Source: Anaspis maculata (taxonomy: Eukaryota; Arthropoda; Insecta; Coleoptera; Scraptiidae). Taken from it: 64,000 nt of DNA. Positions 1-12,151 of the stretch are shown here, one piece after another (position 1 is the stretch's first letter; the number at the start of each line of letters is the position of its first letter). The stretch lies in the NCBI GenBank assembly GCA_949128115.1, contig OX421968.1, positions 27,078,377 to 27,142,376 on the forward strand, in the 5' to 3' direction. A program made the position numbers and the translations under genes. Below the pieces are notes generated by a model. It ran no database searches and was not told the DNA's origin. It saw only the letters and a program-made list of their open reading frames with translations.

Positions 1-3
1 ACT

Positions 4-145
4 TAAGGTGGATTTATGCTCGCGAAAAATAAGAATACAAATAAAAAAAACAATAAGAATAAAAATGAAAAAATGTTGAAAATGAGCTTTCAGATTCAAG
101 CGTTTATGCTCCAAAATAAGAAATAACAATAAGAATAAGGAACTT
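4..145 (+). repeat. AT-rich dispersed repeat, copy 1
   Basis: The block starts with AAGGTGGATTTATGCTCGCG and continues through AAAATAAGAAT-type runs to a second TTATGCTCC motif. The reverse complement of the same sequence lies at 10513-10613. The two copies could be independent insertions of a short element or the ends of something larger. I favour independent copies because each repeats the same internal order. Confidence 0.55.
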
Positions 146-3100
146 CAACTTTCCATTCACTGTTGCGTATTGAAGATGCGCAGATGTGTCAACAGTGACG
201 GCGTAAAAGAGTCTTTGAGGGCAAAATGTTCCCTAAATTCTGCACAAATCATCCTCGATGTTCAGGGCCGATTCTGGCTCGTCGGCTGCCCTTGTGCGAA
301 AAATATTTGGCCGCCCGCCAGCTGTAACCCCGCAGCAATCTTCTAGCGGGGGCGTCTGGGCTCTCTAGAAATTGCACCGCAGGCGATTTTTTTCACTTTT
401 GCGGGCCTAAAACCGCCAAAACTCTTCTCATTTTAAACAAAATTATGAACAATTATAATCTATTTTCCGCTGAGGAGCAAGGTACGTCCATGGCCACCTC
501 ACTTCAGCATATCCCTCGGCACACCCAATAGGTCGCGGGAGCAAAAATCGCGTGCTAAAGATGGATATATCGTATAATGTTATTTTCACTAGTACTTGTG
601 AATACCGTTTTCTTCAGTTGTATTAAATTATAAAGATGATTTATTGAACAATTGCCACTTGATCAAAAAAATGAATGTGCTAAGCTCAAGATTTGTCTTA
701 AAAAACAAACGAGTCTCTACAGCGGTACCTTGGCACCCTGTCTGCGCTTGCGCGAGCGTTTTATGTTAATTCAACGACTAAAAAGGATGCGCATTGCGCA
801 GTTGCCACGTCAGGCATACTTGCAACGTTGCCATGGCGGGTGCCAAGGTGACGGTTATGTTTCCGCGACCTATAGATGAGTTTTTAGGCACTTATACCAA
901 TTCATTGGTGAGTATATTGATTTTGTAGTTGAATGGAATCAGATAAACCTGTTCAAATAAACTGGGCAACAAATTGACCTGATTCACTAGAAAATTTTGC
1001 CTCACTTCAAATGTGAATATCTCAGATAAAAATGGATCGATTTTGGAAACGCGTGGCATAGCGTGTTTTTTCGGCTGTAAGATACTTGGATGGTACAGAG
1101 GTTCAACGACGTTGAGTGAGCTATACAGGGTGAAAACAGAAGAAGTGCAAAACCGGTCCACATTATTCAATGCCCCGCTTCTGTGAAAAAGATCCCAGAT
1201 TTTTCCCGAGTGCAGTTCTGAAAAGCACATATCAATATCTCTAAACGGTTTTCGAATTTTGATCGTAGTGCGGTTTTTTTGGAAGTTGTGATTTTTTTTG
1301 TACTACACCGCATTTTTTCACGCCGATCCAATTTCAAACTGACTATCCAAAATGTTACCAAGAGATGAAAATTCTTGCCCTTCCTCAGATACTTATCTGA
1401 GAAAGAAGTCTAATATCTATAATAGTTGACGCAGGGCGGCCGCCTCGCCTCCATTCTTGACAACCTGTTGTATTTTTTAGGCACTAAAAAATCACAATTT
1501 ACGCAGGGCGGCTGCCGTCGGTCTCGAGAATCATAACATCAGTTCCTTTTTCGACACTCAATTTTTCATTGGAAAAAATTGGCGACTTTTCGCCGCCCTT
1601 GAATTTTGGCCGCCCCTGTGCAGGGGCACACCCAGCACACCACTCAGAATCGGCCCTGTCGATGTTATTGAATAAACAAGTTACGCGGTTAACTTATGTG
1701 GAATAATATTTTACAATGTGTTTTAAAGCATTCCGTGGCTTGCGTTTCCTTCCGTTAAGGCTGAAGGGGACTGAAATTGAGCACTAAGTGTGCGACAGAG
1801 AGAAAATACTTCAAAAGTAATAAAATGTTTTTGGGAAAACTATCAGTCTGATTTTAGATCTAAAAAAGGGTCATACTCAGATTTCAATTCTATTTGATGC
1901 ACTAGTCAACAAAAAATTTCAAATTTTTTTTTCAATTTTTTTTTTCAAATTTCACAAAATAATTTTGATTTTTTCTAAAATCGCAGGTATTCATTTTGAA
2001 GTACTAAAAATATCAAACAATAATCTGTTTTTAGAATTTCTGTAACACAAATGGTGCCCTCCGAAACACGTTTTGAAAATCTCTCTTTGTTATTTGCCGC
2101 CCGTTGCAGCTGTTCTCCGCGATGAGTCATTCATGATATAGGTAGTGATCACTTTCTGCACACATGGTGTTCTGATGTTTTCTAAGAAATAGGCGATGTA
2201 AATAGCGGTAGTGAAGATTTGGGGGCAGTGGTAGTACGCCGAAATATTTCGTTGCTGCGATTTTTGGAATTGTAATTTTCTTTCAAGTTTATTATTTTTC
2301 TCACGTGATTACACTATATCTAGATCTACAATCTACTGATACTCCAATATAGAGTTGGGAATTCGACCGGTCAAAATCTTTTCGGTCAAAATCTCGGTCA
2401 AATGCCGGTCAAAATCTTGGTCAAAATCTCGGCCTATACTTGATTATTGAATAATGAAAGACAGGTGTTCTCGAAGTTGTCTCATTTCTTACAAATATTT
2501 TGTTGCTGACATGTCAAAAGATCAGGCAGGCAATAGATAAAAAACTGTTTTGTCATAAATTCATAAATGCCTCGAGCTATTAAGGCCTAAAGTGTGGCCC
2601 TAAATGCTTTATTTGCAGATATAATTGCAAAATACTGACTTCATGATATACACAAACAGACATTTGTCAGTCATTGATTTCAAAGCTTGATTCCAAGAGA
2701 AAAATTTCGACTTGAAGTCATTATTTTTTAATTACTTGAATATGAAAAATTGCAAAAATACGTATAACTTTGACGTTGGGAAACTAGCGGAAAAATGGCT
2801 GCGCTTATTCCACAATATTGAACAATTAGATCAGAAATTATTTGAAAACTCATTTATGATTGAAATATTTATTCAAATCGGATAAACCGTTGTCGAATAA
2901 TTTGACTTCCAACTTGGGTGGAAAATTTGGTGGTCCGTTTACTGTAATTTTGTTTAAACTTGAATTTATCATCAAATAAAAAAAATTTAGTCTTGAAAAA
3001 ATCAGGTAGGTACAAAATTGCAAAACTCAAGACAACAAAATAAATTATAAGATGAAATATCAGAGATGACGCCATAGAAAGGATTTTGACCGGTCAAAAT

Positions 3101-3245
3101 CTCGGTCAAAATCTCAAGTCACAACTCCAAGATACTCATATCTGATTATAAAGGGACAAACATTGTAAAATCATATTGCAATAGCAAAACAATAGGCTGC
3201 ACAAATGTGTATAGTTATGTATTCAAAACTATGTACACTGGAAGT
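146..3245. other. Non-coding stretch without recognisable gene
   Basis: No open frame here resembles a known protein; the short frames are AT-rich and low complexity. The only structure I can name is the GGTCAAAATCTC motif cluster listed separately. An 18-bp copy (3231-3248) of a target-site duplication also closes this stretch and belongs to the retroelement fragment that ends at 6104. Confidence 0.6.
2365..3115. repeat. GGTCAAAATCTC dodecamer clusters bracketing about 0.65 kb
   Basis: Four to five copies of CGGTCAAAATCT lie at 2365-2433. More lie at 3081-3115, where GATTTTGACCGGTCAAAATC forms a perfect 20-bp palindrome. The intervening AT-rich sequence has no gene. The clusters may mark the ends of a small element or simply be a degenerate minisatellite. 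Confidence 0.45.
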
Positions 3246-5090
3246 AAACTGCTCGTCAAAAGTTAAGCATAGACCAAAATTTGCTCCAATTTCAAGTAAG
3301 GATTTCTTCGGGAAGAGATATCCGATTTGAAAAAAAATGTATGGCGCTTGGTAGAGCTTTTCTTCAGCTATAAGACGCTATGTCGATTTACGTCACCATT
3401 GACTTTGTCCATGATATGCAGGATGCTAAAGGAAGGAGTGTCAAAAGTGTTAATTTTTGAAGTCGTGGAACTTTTTTAGAAAAAATTCCGGATTTTTTTT
3501 CTCTTGACTTTTAGAAAGCGGATATCAATATCTCGAAACGGTTTTTGACTTTTGATCGTATTCTGTTTCTTCAAAGAGTTCTTGATTTTTTTGTGAAATT
3601 TAGATTTTTTGATGCAGAATTTGCTAGAGCAGTTGCTTTTTCTTGAAAATTCACAGAAACGTACAGAGTTGCTGAATGAATTATACCATGAGAAAATTGA
3701 CCTCATGGACCTTCAGCAGAGGTTATCCTCTGGACCTCTTCAGGGGAGATGCCCAAGGAAGCATGTTGCGACATCACTTTGACACTTATTGAACCCAGCA
3801 TGGATAAAAATGCAAGACTTGTAACCATACGTTGCATTAAAATTACCATGGTTACCAATTAGTCCCATCATGGGTGATTTTGTTACTGCCCAAGTCACTG
3901 GAAATTTCCAGAAGTGATATCTTCTAGACGAGTAGAGATAGAGCCATAATTCTTTTTTTGATTTAAATCGGACACATTATTGGTCATTCGAGCAAGATGT
4001 GCAAATTTTCCACGTTCATACTTTCTCAGTGGTGGGGGGTAATTTTGACGTTTGTCATGTCGGAATTTTTTTCTTGTACTTGTCATCATTGAAATGTCGA
4101 CATGAATATATACTGTTATTTTCAGCTGATCAATTTAAAGTTTGCGTTTGGTGTTTTTCTTCCTCAAAGTCCAGATTTCTTGGGAAAAACTTTGTTGGTC
4201 TTCTCTTTCACTACTGATGTGGAAGTGGTAGATTACATTCATGCTGACATTTCAATGGTGACAAGTACAAAAAAAAAGTTCTGACATGACAAGCGTCAAA
4301 ATTACCCCCCACCACTGAAAAAGTATGAACGTGAAAAATTTGCACATGATGCTCGAATGACCAATAATGTGTCCGATTTAAATCAAAAAAAAAATTATGG
4401 CTCTATCTCTACTCGTCTAGAAGATATCACTCCTGGAAATTTCCAGTGACTTGGGCAGTAACAAAATCACCCATGATGGGACTAATTGGTTACCATGGTA
4501 ATTTTGATGCAACGTATGGTTACAAGTCTTGCATTTTTATTCATGCTGGGTTCAATAAGTGTCAATGTGATGTCGCAGCATGCTTCATTGGGCATCTCCT
4601 CTGAAGAGGTCCAGAGGATAACCTCTTCTGGAGGCCCATGGGGTCAATTTTTCTCATGGTATAATTCATCCATCAATTGTGTACGTTTCTGTGAATTTCA
4701 AAGAAAAAGCAACAGCTCTAGCAAATTCTGCATCAAAAATCTAGATTACACAAAAAAATCAAGAACTCTTCAAAGAAACAAAATACGATCAAAAGTCAAA
4801 AACCGTTTCGAGATATTGATATCCGCTTTCCAAAACTCAAAAGAAAAAAAATCCGGAATTTTTCCTAAAAAAGTTTCACGACTTCAAAAATTGACACTGT
4901 TGACACTCCTTCCTTTGGCATCCTGTATATCATGGACAAAGTCAATGGTGCCATAAGTCAACATAGCATCTTGCAGCTGAAGAAAAGCTCTACCAGCCAT
5001 CATGAACTTTTTTCAAATCGTATATTTTTTCTCTAAGATATCCATGCTTGAAATGGGAGCAAATTTTGACCTACTTTTGACGAGCAGTTT
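3246..5090. mobile_element. 1.85-kb fold-back (snap-back) element
   Basis: The left arm (about 3246-4111) and right arm (about 4228-5090) are near-complete reverse complements around a loop of roughly 115 bp. The ends read AAACTGCTCGTCAAAAGT and its complement. Recognisable paired blocks run the whole length, for example the CCATCATGGGTGATTTTGTTACTGCC block and the AAACGGTTTTTGACTTTTGATCGTA block. There is no transposase frame, and open frames in the arms mirror each other, so they are not genes. It sits exactly between an 18-bp target duplication and the 3' tail of the neighbouring non-LTR fragment, so it inserted there later. Confidence 0.85.
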
Positions 5091-5118
5091 AGATAGATAG
5101 ATAGATAGATAGATAAGT
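5091..5118 (+). repeat. (TAGA)n microsatellite, 3' tail of retroelement
   Basis: About seven GATA/TAGA units abut the right end of the fold-back. In the minus orientation they form the 3' end of the adjacent truncated non-LTR retrotransposon. Confidence 0.75.
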
Positions 5119-5336
5119 TCATTGTTCCTTAATACAAAAGTAGTATTTTAACAAATTTAACATAAAAGAAATCCGCTTACACAATAAAAATGGGTTATTC
5201 ATTGCTCACTGAGTATTAGTACTATAGTAAAAGTAAGACGTATGATCACAGTGTAATTCAGGGTTAAAGTACAAACGTTTCAATGGTGGTCGTCTCCTCA
5301 ACTCCAAGGCGGGGCTCGAGAGTGAGTTGTTCTGAG

Positions 5337-6104
5337 TCATTCGAATTCGTCGTGTATTAGGGAACGAGTCCTAAAGGCCGCAATACAGAAGAGATAGATA
5401 TGATCTATTTTTTGGGGGGTTAGTTGTGTCATGAGATCTCTGTAGAAGGTGTCGGGTGTGGCAGTCTCTGAAAGGTATTGGCTCAACCATTTTTGACGGT
5501 AGCCCTGGTATCGTGGACAGACGCAGAGGAGATGGAACAGATCTTCCTGAACAGATGATTACACAGGTTACAATTAATGGCTGCATCAAACATGCATTTT
5601 GATCCATTTACATAAAATCTGTAGAATTTCTTACTAGCTAGTCTACTGAGCTGGGTGATAAGTCTAATCTTATGGATGTTTAAGTTGTACCTAAAATAGG
5701 GTAGGTCATTTCTGGATTGATCGTAGATTTCAGTATACATGGGATTGTAGGAGGATTCTCTCATTCTGATGACGTCTGCTGTTAACAATTTGGTCCTGCA
5801 GGACTTTATTATTTCTTCCAGTCTTCCCTCTGTGTACAAAAAGCTGTGTTTTTCCCAGATATCACCTAGCTCAAACTCGTTCAGAAGTACCTTGAATTGG
5901 GTCGCCCAGTTGTAATTTGGTAATGACGTGTGGTTGTAATTTTCGTCTAATGATTTTAGTTTATCGTAGCAAGTTTTTGGGAGCCTATATGAGGGCATTC
6001 TCAGGATTTTAGTCCACCATTTAACACTTCTTTCGAGTATATCCAGTCTCAGTTTTGATAAGCCTGTTTCCAATCGTATGAAGTAGTTAGGTGTGCTATT
6101 AAGC
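5337..6104 (-). pseudogene. 5'-truncated non-LTR retrotransposon, C-terminal part of RT polyprotein
   Basis: Reading the minus strand from 6104, the frame encodes a helical region typical of the C-terminal third of non-LTR RT proteins, including YNWATQFKVLLNE-like and RLITQLSRLASKKFYRF segments. It ends in a CNLC...H....C zinc-binding motif. A frameshift at about 5541-5553 breaks the zinc-finger region. The next frame then runs to a stop at 5337-5339. The fragment (5091-6104) ends in a TAGA tail and is flanked by an 18-bp direct repeat, 3231-3248 and 6105-6122, which shows target-primed insertion. The left duplicate has been separated from the tail by the fold-back element. RT catalytic motifs are absent because the copy is 5'-truncated. 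Confidence 0.75.
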
Positions 6105-6122
6105 ATGTACACTGGAAGTAAA
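6105..6122 (+). repeat. 18-bp target-site duplication of non-LTR fragment
   Basis: ATGTACACTGGAAGTAAA is identical to 3231-3248. It flanks the truncated retroelement, with the fold-back inside the pair. Confidence 0.8.
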
Positions 6123-8069
6123 TAACCGCAAAGAACTACTACTACTAGTCCTACTCCGTCTGAAGTCTGTTTGTCTGTCTGTCCGTCCGTTTGAGTCCTG
6201 TGTGGATATCTGTCTGTTTGTTTGTGTGCCTGGCTGTCTGTGTGGTTATCTTCGTGAATGACCTCAGCTCATTTGATTTTTGTTGAAATCGTTCCATTAG
6301 AATGCACTTGTTTCGTATAAAATTCGTATTACGTATCGTAGCACGATACGCGTTTGAGTGTCAAAAAGTGACCAGTACCTAAGAACCGTTGATGGAAAAA
6401 AGTCATGGCATTTTAACTTTCTCGAATGAGCATGCTCCTATACAAGCCAGCAAATCGATGATCTCAGACAGTAAAATTTTGATATAGAAGTCAGTCAATT
6501 TTGTTTTTATTTTGTCAGTCTAATATGTCCTTGTACTTGAAAATAGTGATTGTGTGTTCGTTTGGGCTGAGAATTTCTCCAAACAAAATTGTTGATTGGT
6601 CTGTATGGCTTCCTGTATGGTCTTTTTTTGCCGACTTAGGACATTTCACCTTGATGATGGTACCATTCTGATGAGAGAGAAGCCCCGTCTGGCGATTCCG
6701 CAAGATATCCATGGGTCGGGTCCACCAACAGGCCTCATAATTCAACTTTATTCCGTTAAGTTCAGTTCTAATACTTCTAATCAAACCATACAACTTTTTT
6801 CTTAAGGTGCGATTCCCTAAAAAATTACGTTCCATAAAGGCTCTGTTACGTTGTTATTACACAGGCAACACCCAATTGCCGACACGAATTTTTACATAAC
6901 AGAGCGTTCATGGAATGTTATTTTTACAGAATAGCACTATTTCATGTTTCTTTTTTATCTTGAACGGTAAGGCTGCTATGAGATAATTACGCTTGGATCG
7001 ACCACCTGTATCTTCCCATAGCTTCCAGTTACTGGGTTCAATGCCTGTTCTAAATTTGCATTAGAATCAAAGATTGAATTTGGCTGCTCCCAATGGGCGA
7101 CAGACTGCTGAGATAAGATGTTTGTACTTGCACCAGGGTGCACCGTTGGTATATGGGTGAACTTTTTTTTTGAATTTTCGAATGTTTCAAGAATTTGATT
7201 TCAACAAAAATCAGTTTGTCATTTTGTGAGCTGCAGTTTTCTATAACATTTAAAAAGTATACATCTCTGTAACTGTTACTTCTTGATTCACAGGCCAACT
7301 TGACGGGTAGCGTTTTCCATCTCTCCTTATAAACATTTTGTGCATAAAACAGAAAACAAAATAAAGCCTCCTACTGTACTTTTTTCTTCTTTATAGTAGT
7401 TTTTCACTCATCTTACTTATTTATTTCTGGAGTACATTCCAATTATATCGAGTGACGAAGCTATTATTAATTAAAATTGGAAAAGTAACCGATTAGGTAT
7501 TGCCCAGTTGCTTGTTACACTGTTGGGATTTTCTACAGGACTGGAGATATACAGTCCAGGCATTAATTCTGCAATTACGACAGAGCTCTTATTTCTCGCG
7601 GACTATTAATATTTTATGATGATACAGGACGGGAGCCGCTTGCAGGTGGCGGCGGGCGGCACGCGGTGAACTTCAAAGGGAAATATTCAAAATTGATGTC
7701 GGTCGATACTATTCATGATATTCAAATTTTGAAAAAAGGTTAATATACAATATTCATCAGAGAGTAAAATGACTACCTTAGATTTAAAAAAAAATTGAAA
7801 ATTTGAGAAAATAAAAAAAAAATGTTTCAAAAAAATATAAAAATTCAAATTTTTGACTACAGCATCAAATAATTATATATTCCTAATATAATAACGTTTG
7901 AATTTTTAAAATCGGTCCATTGAGTTAATTTTGAGAATGTTATTAGTTTCCGCGCCATCTCGCGTCTCAGAAACACATAATTTTATCGTCCCCTTTAGCC
8001 TTAATGACGAGATCCTAGCCCCTCCCAAAAATACTTGTCGCCGCTACTGCCCAAGAAATTTAAGAATAA
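6123..8069. other. Non-coding stretch
   Basis: It holds a short TCTG/TCCG-rich simple repeat (about 6165-6245). A 106-codon minus-strand frame (6515-6835) matches no family I know. AT-rich sequence follows. I see no splice-supported exon. Confidence 0.5.
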
Positions 8070-8404
8070 AGGTGAGTTCAGTCAGCTTAAGGTGCGTTCA
8101 GTCAGCTTATTTAGCAGCAAATTGTAATTTTAGTCGTAAGCGCAGCGATGCTCGTTGGCTGTCATAAACCAGCCTCCTCAGATCAGCCAATAAGCGATGC
8201 TGCGCTTACGACTAAAATTAAAACTTGCGGCTGAATAAGCTGACTGAACGCACCTTTATTTAGCCGCAAGTTTTAATTTTAGTCGCAAGCGCAGCGACGC
8301 CTATTGGGTCTTCTGAACCAGCCTCCTCAGAACAGCCAATAAGCGATGCAGCACTTACGACTAAAATTAAAACTTGCGGCTAAATAAGCTGACTGAACGC
8401 ACCT
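8070..8404. mobile_element. AGGTGCGTTCAGTC MITE (outer copy, interrupted)
   Basis: The outer copy starts AGGTGAGTTCAGTCAGCTT at 8070 and is interrupted by an inner copy of the same family. It resumes at about 8256 with TTATTTAGCCGCAAG and ends CTGACTGAACGCACCT at 8404. The arms (AGCCGCAAGTTTTAATTTTAG and its complement) make a near-perfect hairpin around a CAGCCTCCTCAGA core. Related copies lie at 33968, 61239 and, in longer form, 14664. Confidence 0.85.
8090..8255. mobile_element. AGGTGCGTTCAGTC MITE nested inside a sibling copy, 3-bp TTA duplication
   Basis: This is a complete 166-bp copy with ends AGGTGCG and CGCACCT. TTA lies on both sides (8087-8089 and 8256-8258). Removing the copy and one TTA restores the continuous CAGCTTATTTAGCCG of the outer element. 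A 3-bp TNA duplication and hairpin form are what the PIF/Harbinger superfamily produces. That family assignment is inference, since no transposase is present. Confidence 0.85.
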
Positions 8405-8850
8405 TGAAAATAACAAGTTGAATATTTTCAACTTCTGCTCGAAGATAAGCCGAACGAGTGACGAATGCAATCGAGCTTTGCCGATGACGATGGGGGCTGC
8501 TTTTGCAATCCGCAGTACACCGATGTAGCAAAAGTTGCCTGAAACCGCCTGTCTTTGGGTAGGCAAGAAACTTCCACGGGTTATGCTTCGTAACGGCGGT
8601 CCAAATGTGGCGCCATCTACCAGTTATCCTCACAAGTTCTCATCAGTGGTTTTTTTATTACTGCAATAATTTAGATTGAGAAGTAGATACCTACACTAGA
8701 TAATAATTTGAAATAATGCGATGTGAAAAATTTATTTGTATAGGCGATTGACCTTATTGGGGAAAATGGCCGTTTCGTAGAGGAAGTTTTAGGGAATTAA
8801 TTGTGAGAAGAGGTGTAAGTTGCCGCAGGCAACGTCGGCTGTTACGTCAA
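8405..8850. other. Non-coding stretch
   Basis: A 446-bp stretch between the MITE and the THAP-like repeat. I see no exon or further repeat that I can name. Confidence 0.4.
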
Positions 8851-9640
8851 TAGGCGAAATTCAGTGCCATTTCTGCGCTGGCGCAACCATGCTAGGGGAT
8901 TTGAGAATAGTGTCGTATGCTAACACATGTAAAAAGCGTAATTTCAACATTGTCTATTATTGAAACGGCTGGAAATGAAACTTTCAAATAGCTATGGAAA
9001 AAAGAGTGTTTCTTGATCTTTCATTGTGTTCAAGACCAGCAATGATGGATCAGTTCTAGATACACAATGAGCGAAAATATGGTAACGTGTTTATCAGTTG
9101 GTGTGTTTTTGAAAATACCGCCCTACTTCTGGTATTGTTATATGCCTTACGGTTGGCGTCTTGTCTGTCAGTGGCATGAAACTGCATGTAAACAAATGGT
9201 AACTAAAATTTTATCGGGTTATATGTATAATCTATCAGAGGTTTTGTGTTTCCTGTTTTTTTTTTCAAAAATGACGGGCAGTTTGTTGAATGCCTGGCTG
9301 CAAAAACCGTACGAAAAAAACATTACAGTTTCATTTCATGTGTGTTCCCAAAAAACATCATCTTCCAGGCAACCAGTTATACACTGAAAACGGCTTTTTC
9401 GTTCTTTTCGGAGCACTATACGCGCGGAATTCATTTTTTCGACAGCAATGCACATGGACAACATCATTCCGCATAATGTAGCATGGAAATCAGGAGTTTC
9501 TTGTCATCTATTTTCCTCTGTTAAATCGATGGCTGAAAATCTGCAGGTTTTGACTTTTCCTAGCTCGCGCAGACGCATGAGTTCCATCCCCTAGCTTTGC
9601 GAACCTACAGCGCAACTCGTGCCGCTGAATATCGCATATT
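8851..9640 (+). repeat. THAP-like repeat, copy 1
   Basis: A block of about 790 bp is repeated in reverse orientation at 60174-60937 with small indels. Around 9290 one frame reads PGCKNRT...FHFMCVPK, which recalls the start of THAP zinc fingers (Cys...Cys then a basic, aromatic stretch). The frame is not sustained and no transposase follows. It may be a remnant of a THAP-bearing DNA transposon. The repeat relationship is clear; the THAP reading is weak. Confidence 0.6.
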
Positions 9641-10512
9641 GGTGGCACGTCAAAACTGTCACTTTGCTGTCTCGTGCAGTCCACTACAAGCAAACTTTTG
9701 TTCCTGTGAACCCTTGGGACCCCGTAGGCTCTTTATTGGGCCCCATGTTGATGACCAGCGTCGTCGCAGACCTTTCTCTAAATCATCCATAGCTTCCGCC
9801 CAAGGAAGAGCAACAGACTGTCACATCCGCACGGAGGGAAACACACAAGCCCGTCGACCAGCCTTGCAACAATCTAGCCTGTCAGCCAAGAAAAAATCAC
9901 CTCGGGCTGGCCGTGCAGAGTCAACCACCACCTACCTTTTTTCCTCACTTTTTTCTAAATATTTTCTGCTTGGACTTCAGCTGGAGATCCGCATTTTTCA
10001 TTCTAATAAGCTCGCCGTAGCTACTTTTGTGTTCGGGACGTAAACGTTGTCTTTATTTTAACGCAATGTAGTGCATTGCTGGGGACGTAGTCTTTCAGCT
10101 GCGCACTTCTGGAGCTAGATCTACTACAAGCCTGCTAAATACGCTAACCATAACATGAAATAAGAGACACAAATGCAAACCCCTTTCCACATTATTTCTA
10201 CTTGTCAAATTTCCATGTCAATAATGTGGGTATTGCAGGTATCCAATAGTGCCCACCTAGGCTACTAGACGTCGGAGTATGTGTTCCTCTCAAAACACTC
10301 CTCTACGATCAAGTACCGAGCTCTACACCAGGTGGCGTTTTTTAAATGTAAATCGCCTATACCTACCTATTCAAGTATTATCTACAGATTAGTGCTACTA
10401 TATAACACTAAACAAAACAAGTAGGAAAACCACAATAACAACAGCATAAAGCTTAAACTGTAACAAAAAATTTTCATTTTTGATGCTTTGAGTGACACCT
10501 AGGAGCAATGTT
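9641..10512. other. Non-coding stretch
   Basis: A plus-strand frame of 148 codons (9597-10043) spans the edge of the THAP-like repeat. It has no motif I recognise and no splice context, so I treat it as chance. The rest is AT-rich. Confidence 0.4.
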
Positions 10513-10613
10513 TCAAACTATTTCTTATTTTTATTTCTGGAGTATAAATGGGCAGTTGCCGTGCTTATTTTCCTTATTTTTATTCTTATTTTTCGCGAGC
10601 ATAAATCCACCTT
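10513..10613 (-). repeat. AT-rich dispersed repeat, copy 2 (inverted relative to 4-145)
   Basis: The segment ends TTTTTCGCGAGCATAAATCCACCTT, the complement of the start of the window, and carries the same internal TATACTCCAGAAATAAAAATA block. Confidence 0.55.
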
Positions 10614-11846
10614 TAGATCGTTGTCTTTGGGTTTATGTTTTCCATTTATCTTTTAATTCGGGGGCGGCGTGTGGGAGCGGCAGCGTTCGGCCAAGCAAAT
10701 GTTACACAGTTTGAGTTGGCAGTTTCTAAATGTTTGAGGAAACATCTCAATCAGTAACAATTGTGAAAGTTGCACGTTTTGTCGTTTGGGGGCGGAATCT
10801 GGGGGCGGCGACTAACCAAAAGTAGTCTATCCTCTCTTATTTTTAGTCAGCTATTCATATAGCGAAAGAATTAGATCGCTATGTCTTCGGGTTCATGTTT
10901 TTCATTTTAAATTGATTGGGAGCGGTTTTTAGCAATTTTTTCAAGTCGGCGGCGCATATTGAAGATGGAATGTTTCTGGGCTCACGTTTATAAGTGATAA
11001 GTATGTAGTATTCATAAAATGAGAGCACCAGAGCATTAGGTCTGGGAGAAATTGCAATATCACGTTATTTCAAGTTGATCGGGGGCGGTTTTCTCTATGT
11101 TGGTGGCGCAATATAGACATTCAATACAGACTAGCCCAGCTTTGGGAGTGGCAGCTATGTAACAGCGAAAACATCAGAAGGCTAGGACGAAGAGCGGACA
11201 GACGGACGGACAAAGCAGCTGCAATAGCGATTTTCATCAAGATGGAAAATGCGCTAAAAATCAGTAACACTCCGCGTCAACAGCTTATACGCGTTTTTAA
11301 TGGGTAACGACCGTACATTCAAACTAATAAATTTTCTAATTTATTAGTAAATTAGTAAATACGTATAATAATTAAAAGAAATAGTGTATGTATAAAAATA
11401 ATATTGCATGATCAAGGCAATTTTACAGATAATTCAAATTAATTTCGAGGACGCTGCAGGAAAGATGCTACGATGAGAAGTCCCGCGGCAGATATGAAGA
11501 CTTTTTTTTTTTGACAGATATCGACATTTTAGCATACGGGGAGTCCGAAAAACGAATAAAAATTTTCATTTTTCTTTTCGCGATTACGTTCTAATTTTTT
11601 GAAGAATTCATAAACGGTGTCGATGACATCAGTTTGAAAACAGGTAGGGATAGAAAAATAAAAATTATTGGCAAATGTTTCTTATAAAATAAATCAATTT
11701 GAGCTATCAAGCCGTTTATCAAAAATTTCTACAAGGGAAAAACAACTGAATATTCCCTCACGTGCGTGAGTCGCAATAGCGCATTTTCTTAGTGCAGATC
11801 TGTCACTGATAGAAATGGAGTCCAGGTTGAAAATTAAATGTTCATA
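10614..11846. repeat. Degenerate GGGGGCGG-containing repeat field
   Basis: Phrases such as TTAGATCG...TTCGGGTTCATGTTTTTCATTT recur at about 10614 and 10871, and related ATCGGGGGCGG phrases recur near 11080. This suggests an old, diverged tandem array. A short GGACAGACGGACGG run lies near 11195. No coding frame is supported. Confidence 0.4.
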
Positions 11847-12151
11847 CGAGACAAGAGTAAGTTTCACGTTTCATGACAATCGTTCCACTAATGAAAAATT
11901 TCAATATGGCAGCCAAGATAACGGCGGAATCATGAAATTCAGCTTGAAAATAAGAATTTTCATACAAGACAAGAATAAGTTCCAAGTTTGATGTCAATCG
12001 TTCCACTAATAAGAGATTTCAATATGGCGGCGGAATCATGAAATTTAGCTAGAAAATAAGAATGATCATCCGAGACAAGGGTAAGTTCCAAGTTTCATGA
12101 AAATCGTTCCACTAGCAAAAAATTTCAATATGGCAGCGCAACCATGAAATC
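11847..12151 (+). repeat. Tandem array, three units of about 105-118 bp
   Basis: Each unit holds ATCGTTCCACTA...TTTCAATATGGC followed by AATCATGAAATT and GAAAATAAGAAT. Single related units occur near 31205 (plus strand) and about 50820-51085 (minus strand), so the unit belongs to a dispersed family. Confidence 0.7.

Noticed and set aside
4486..4956. 156-codon plus-strand frame
   Set aside because: It lies in the right arm of the 1.85-kb fold-back, and its complement is the left arm; there is no protein-like motif.
1..10613. A single 10.6-kb DNA transposon bounded by the AAGGTGGATTTATGCTCGCG repeat
   Set aside because: Each end has the same internal order for about 100-140 bp, as independent copies would. 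No integrase, polymerase or transposase lies between, and the left edge is the window edge.
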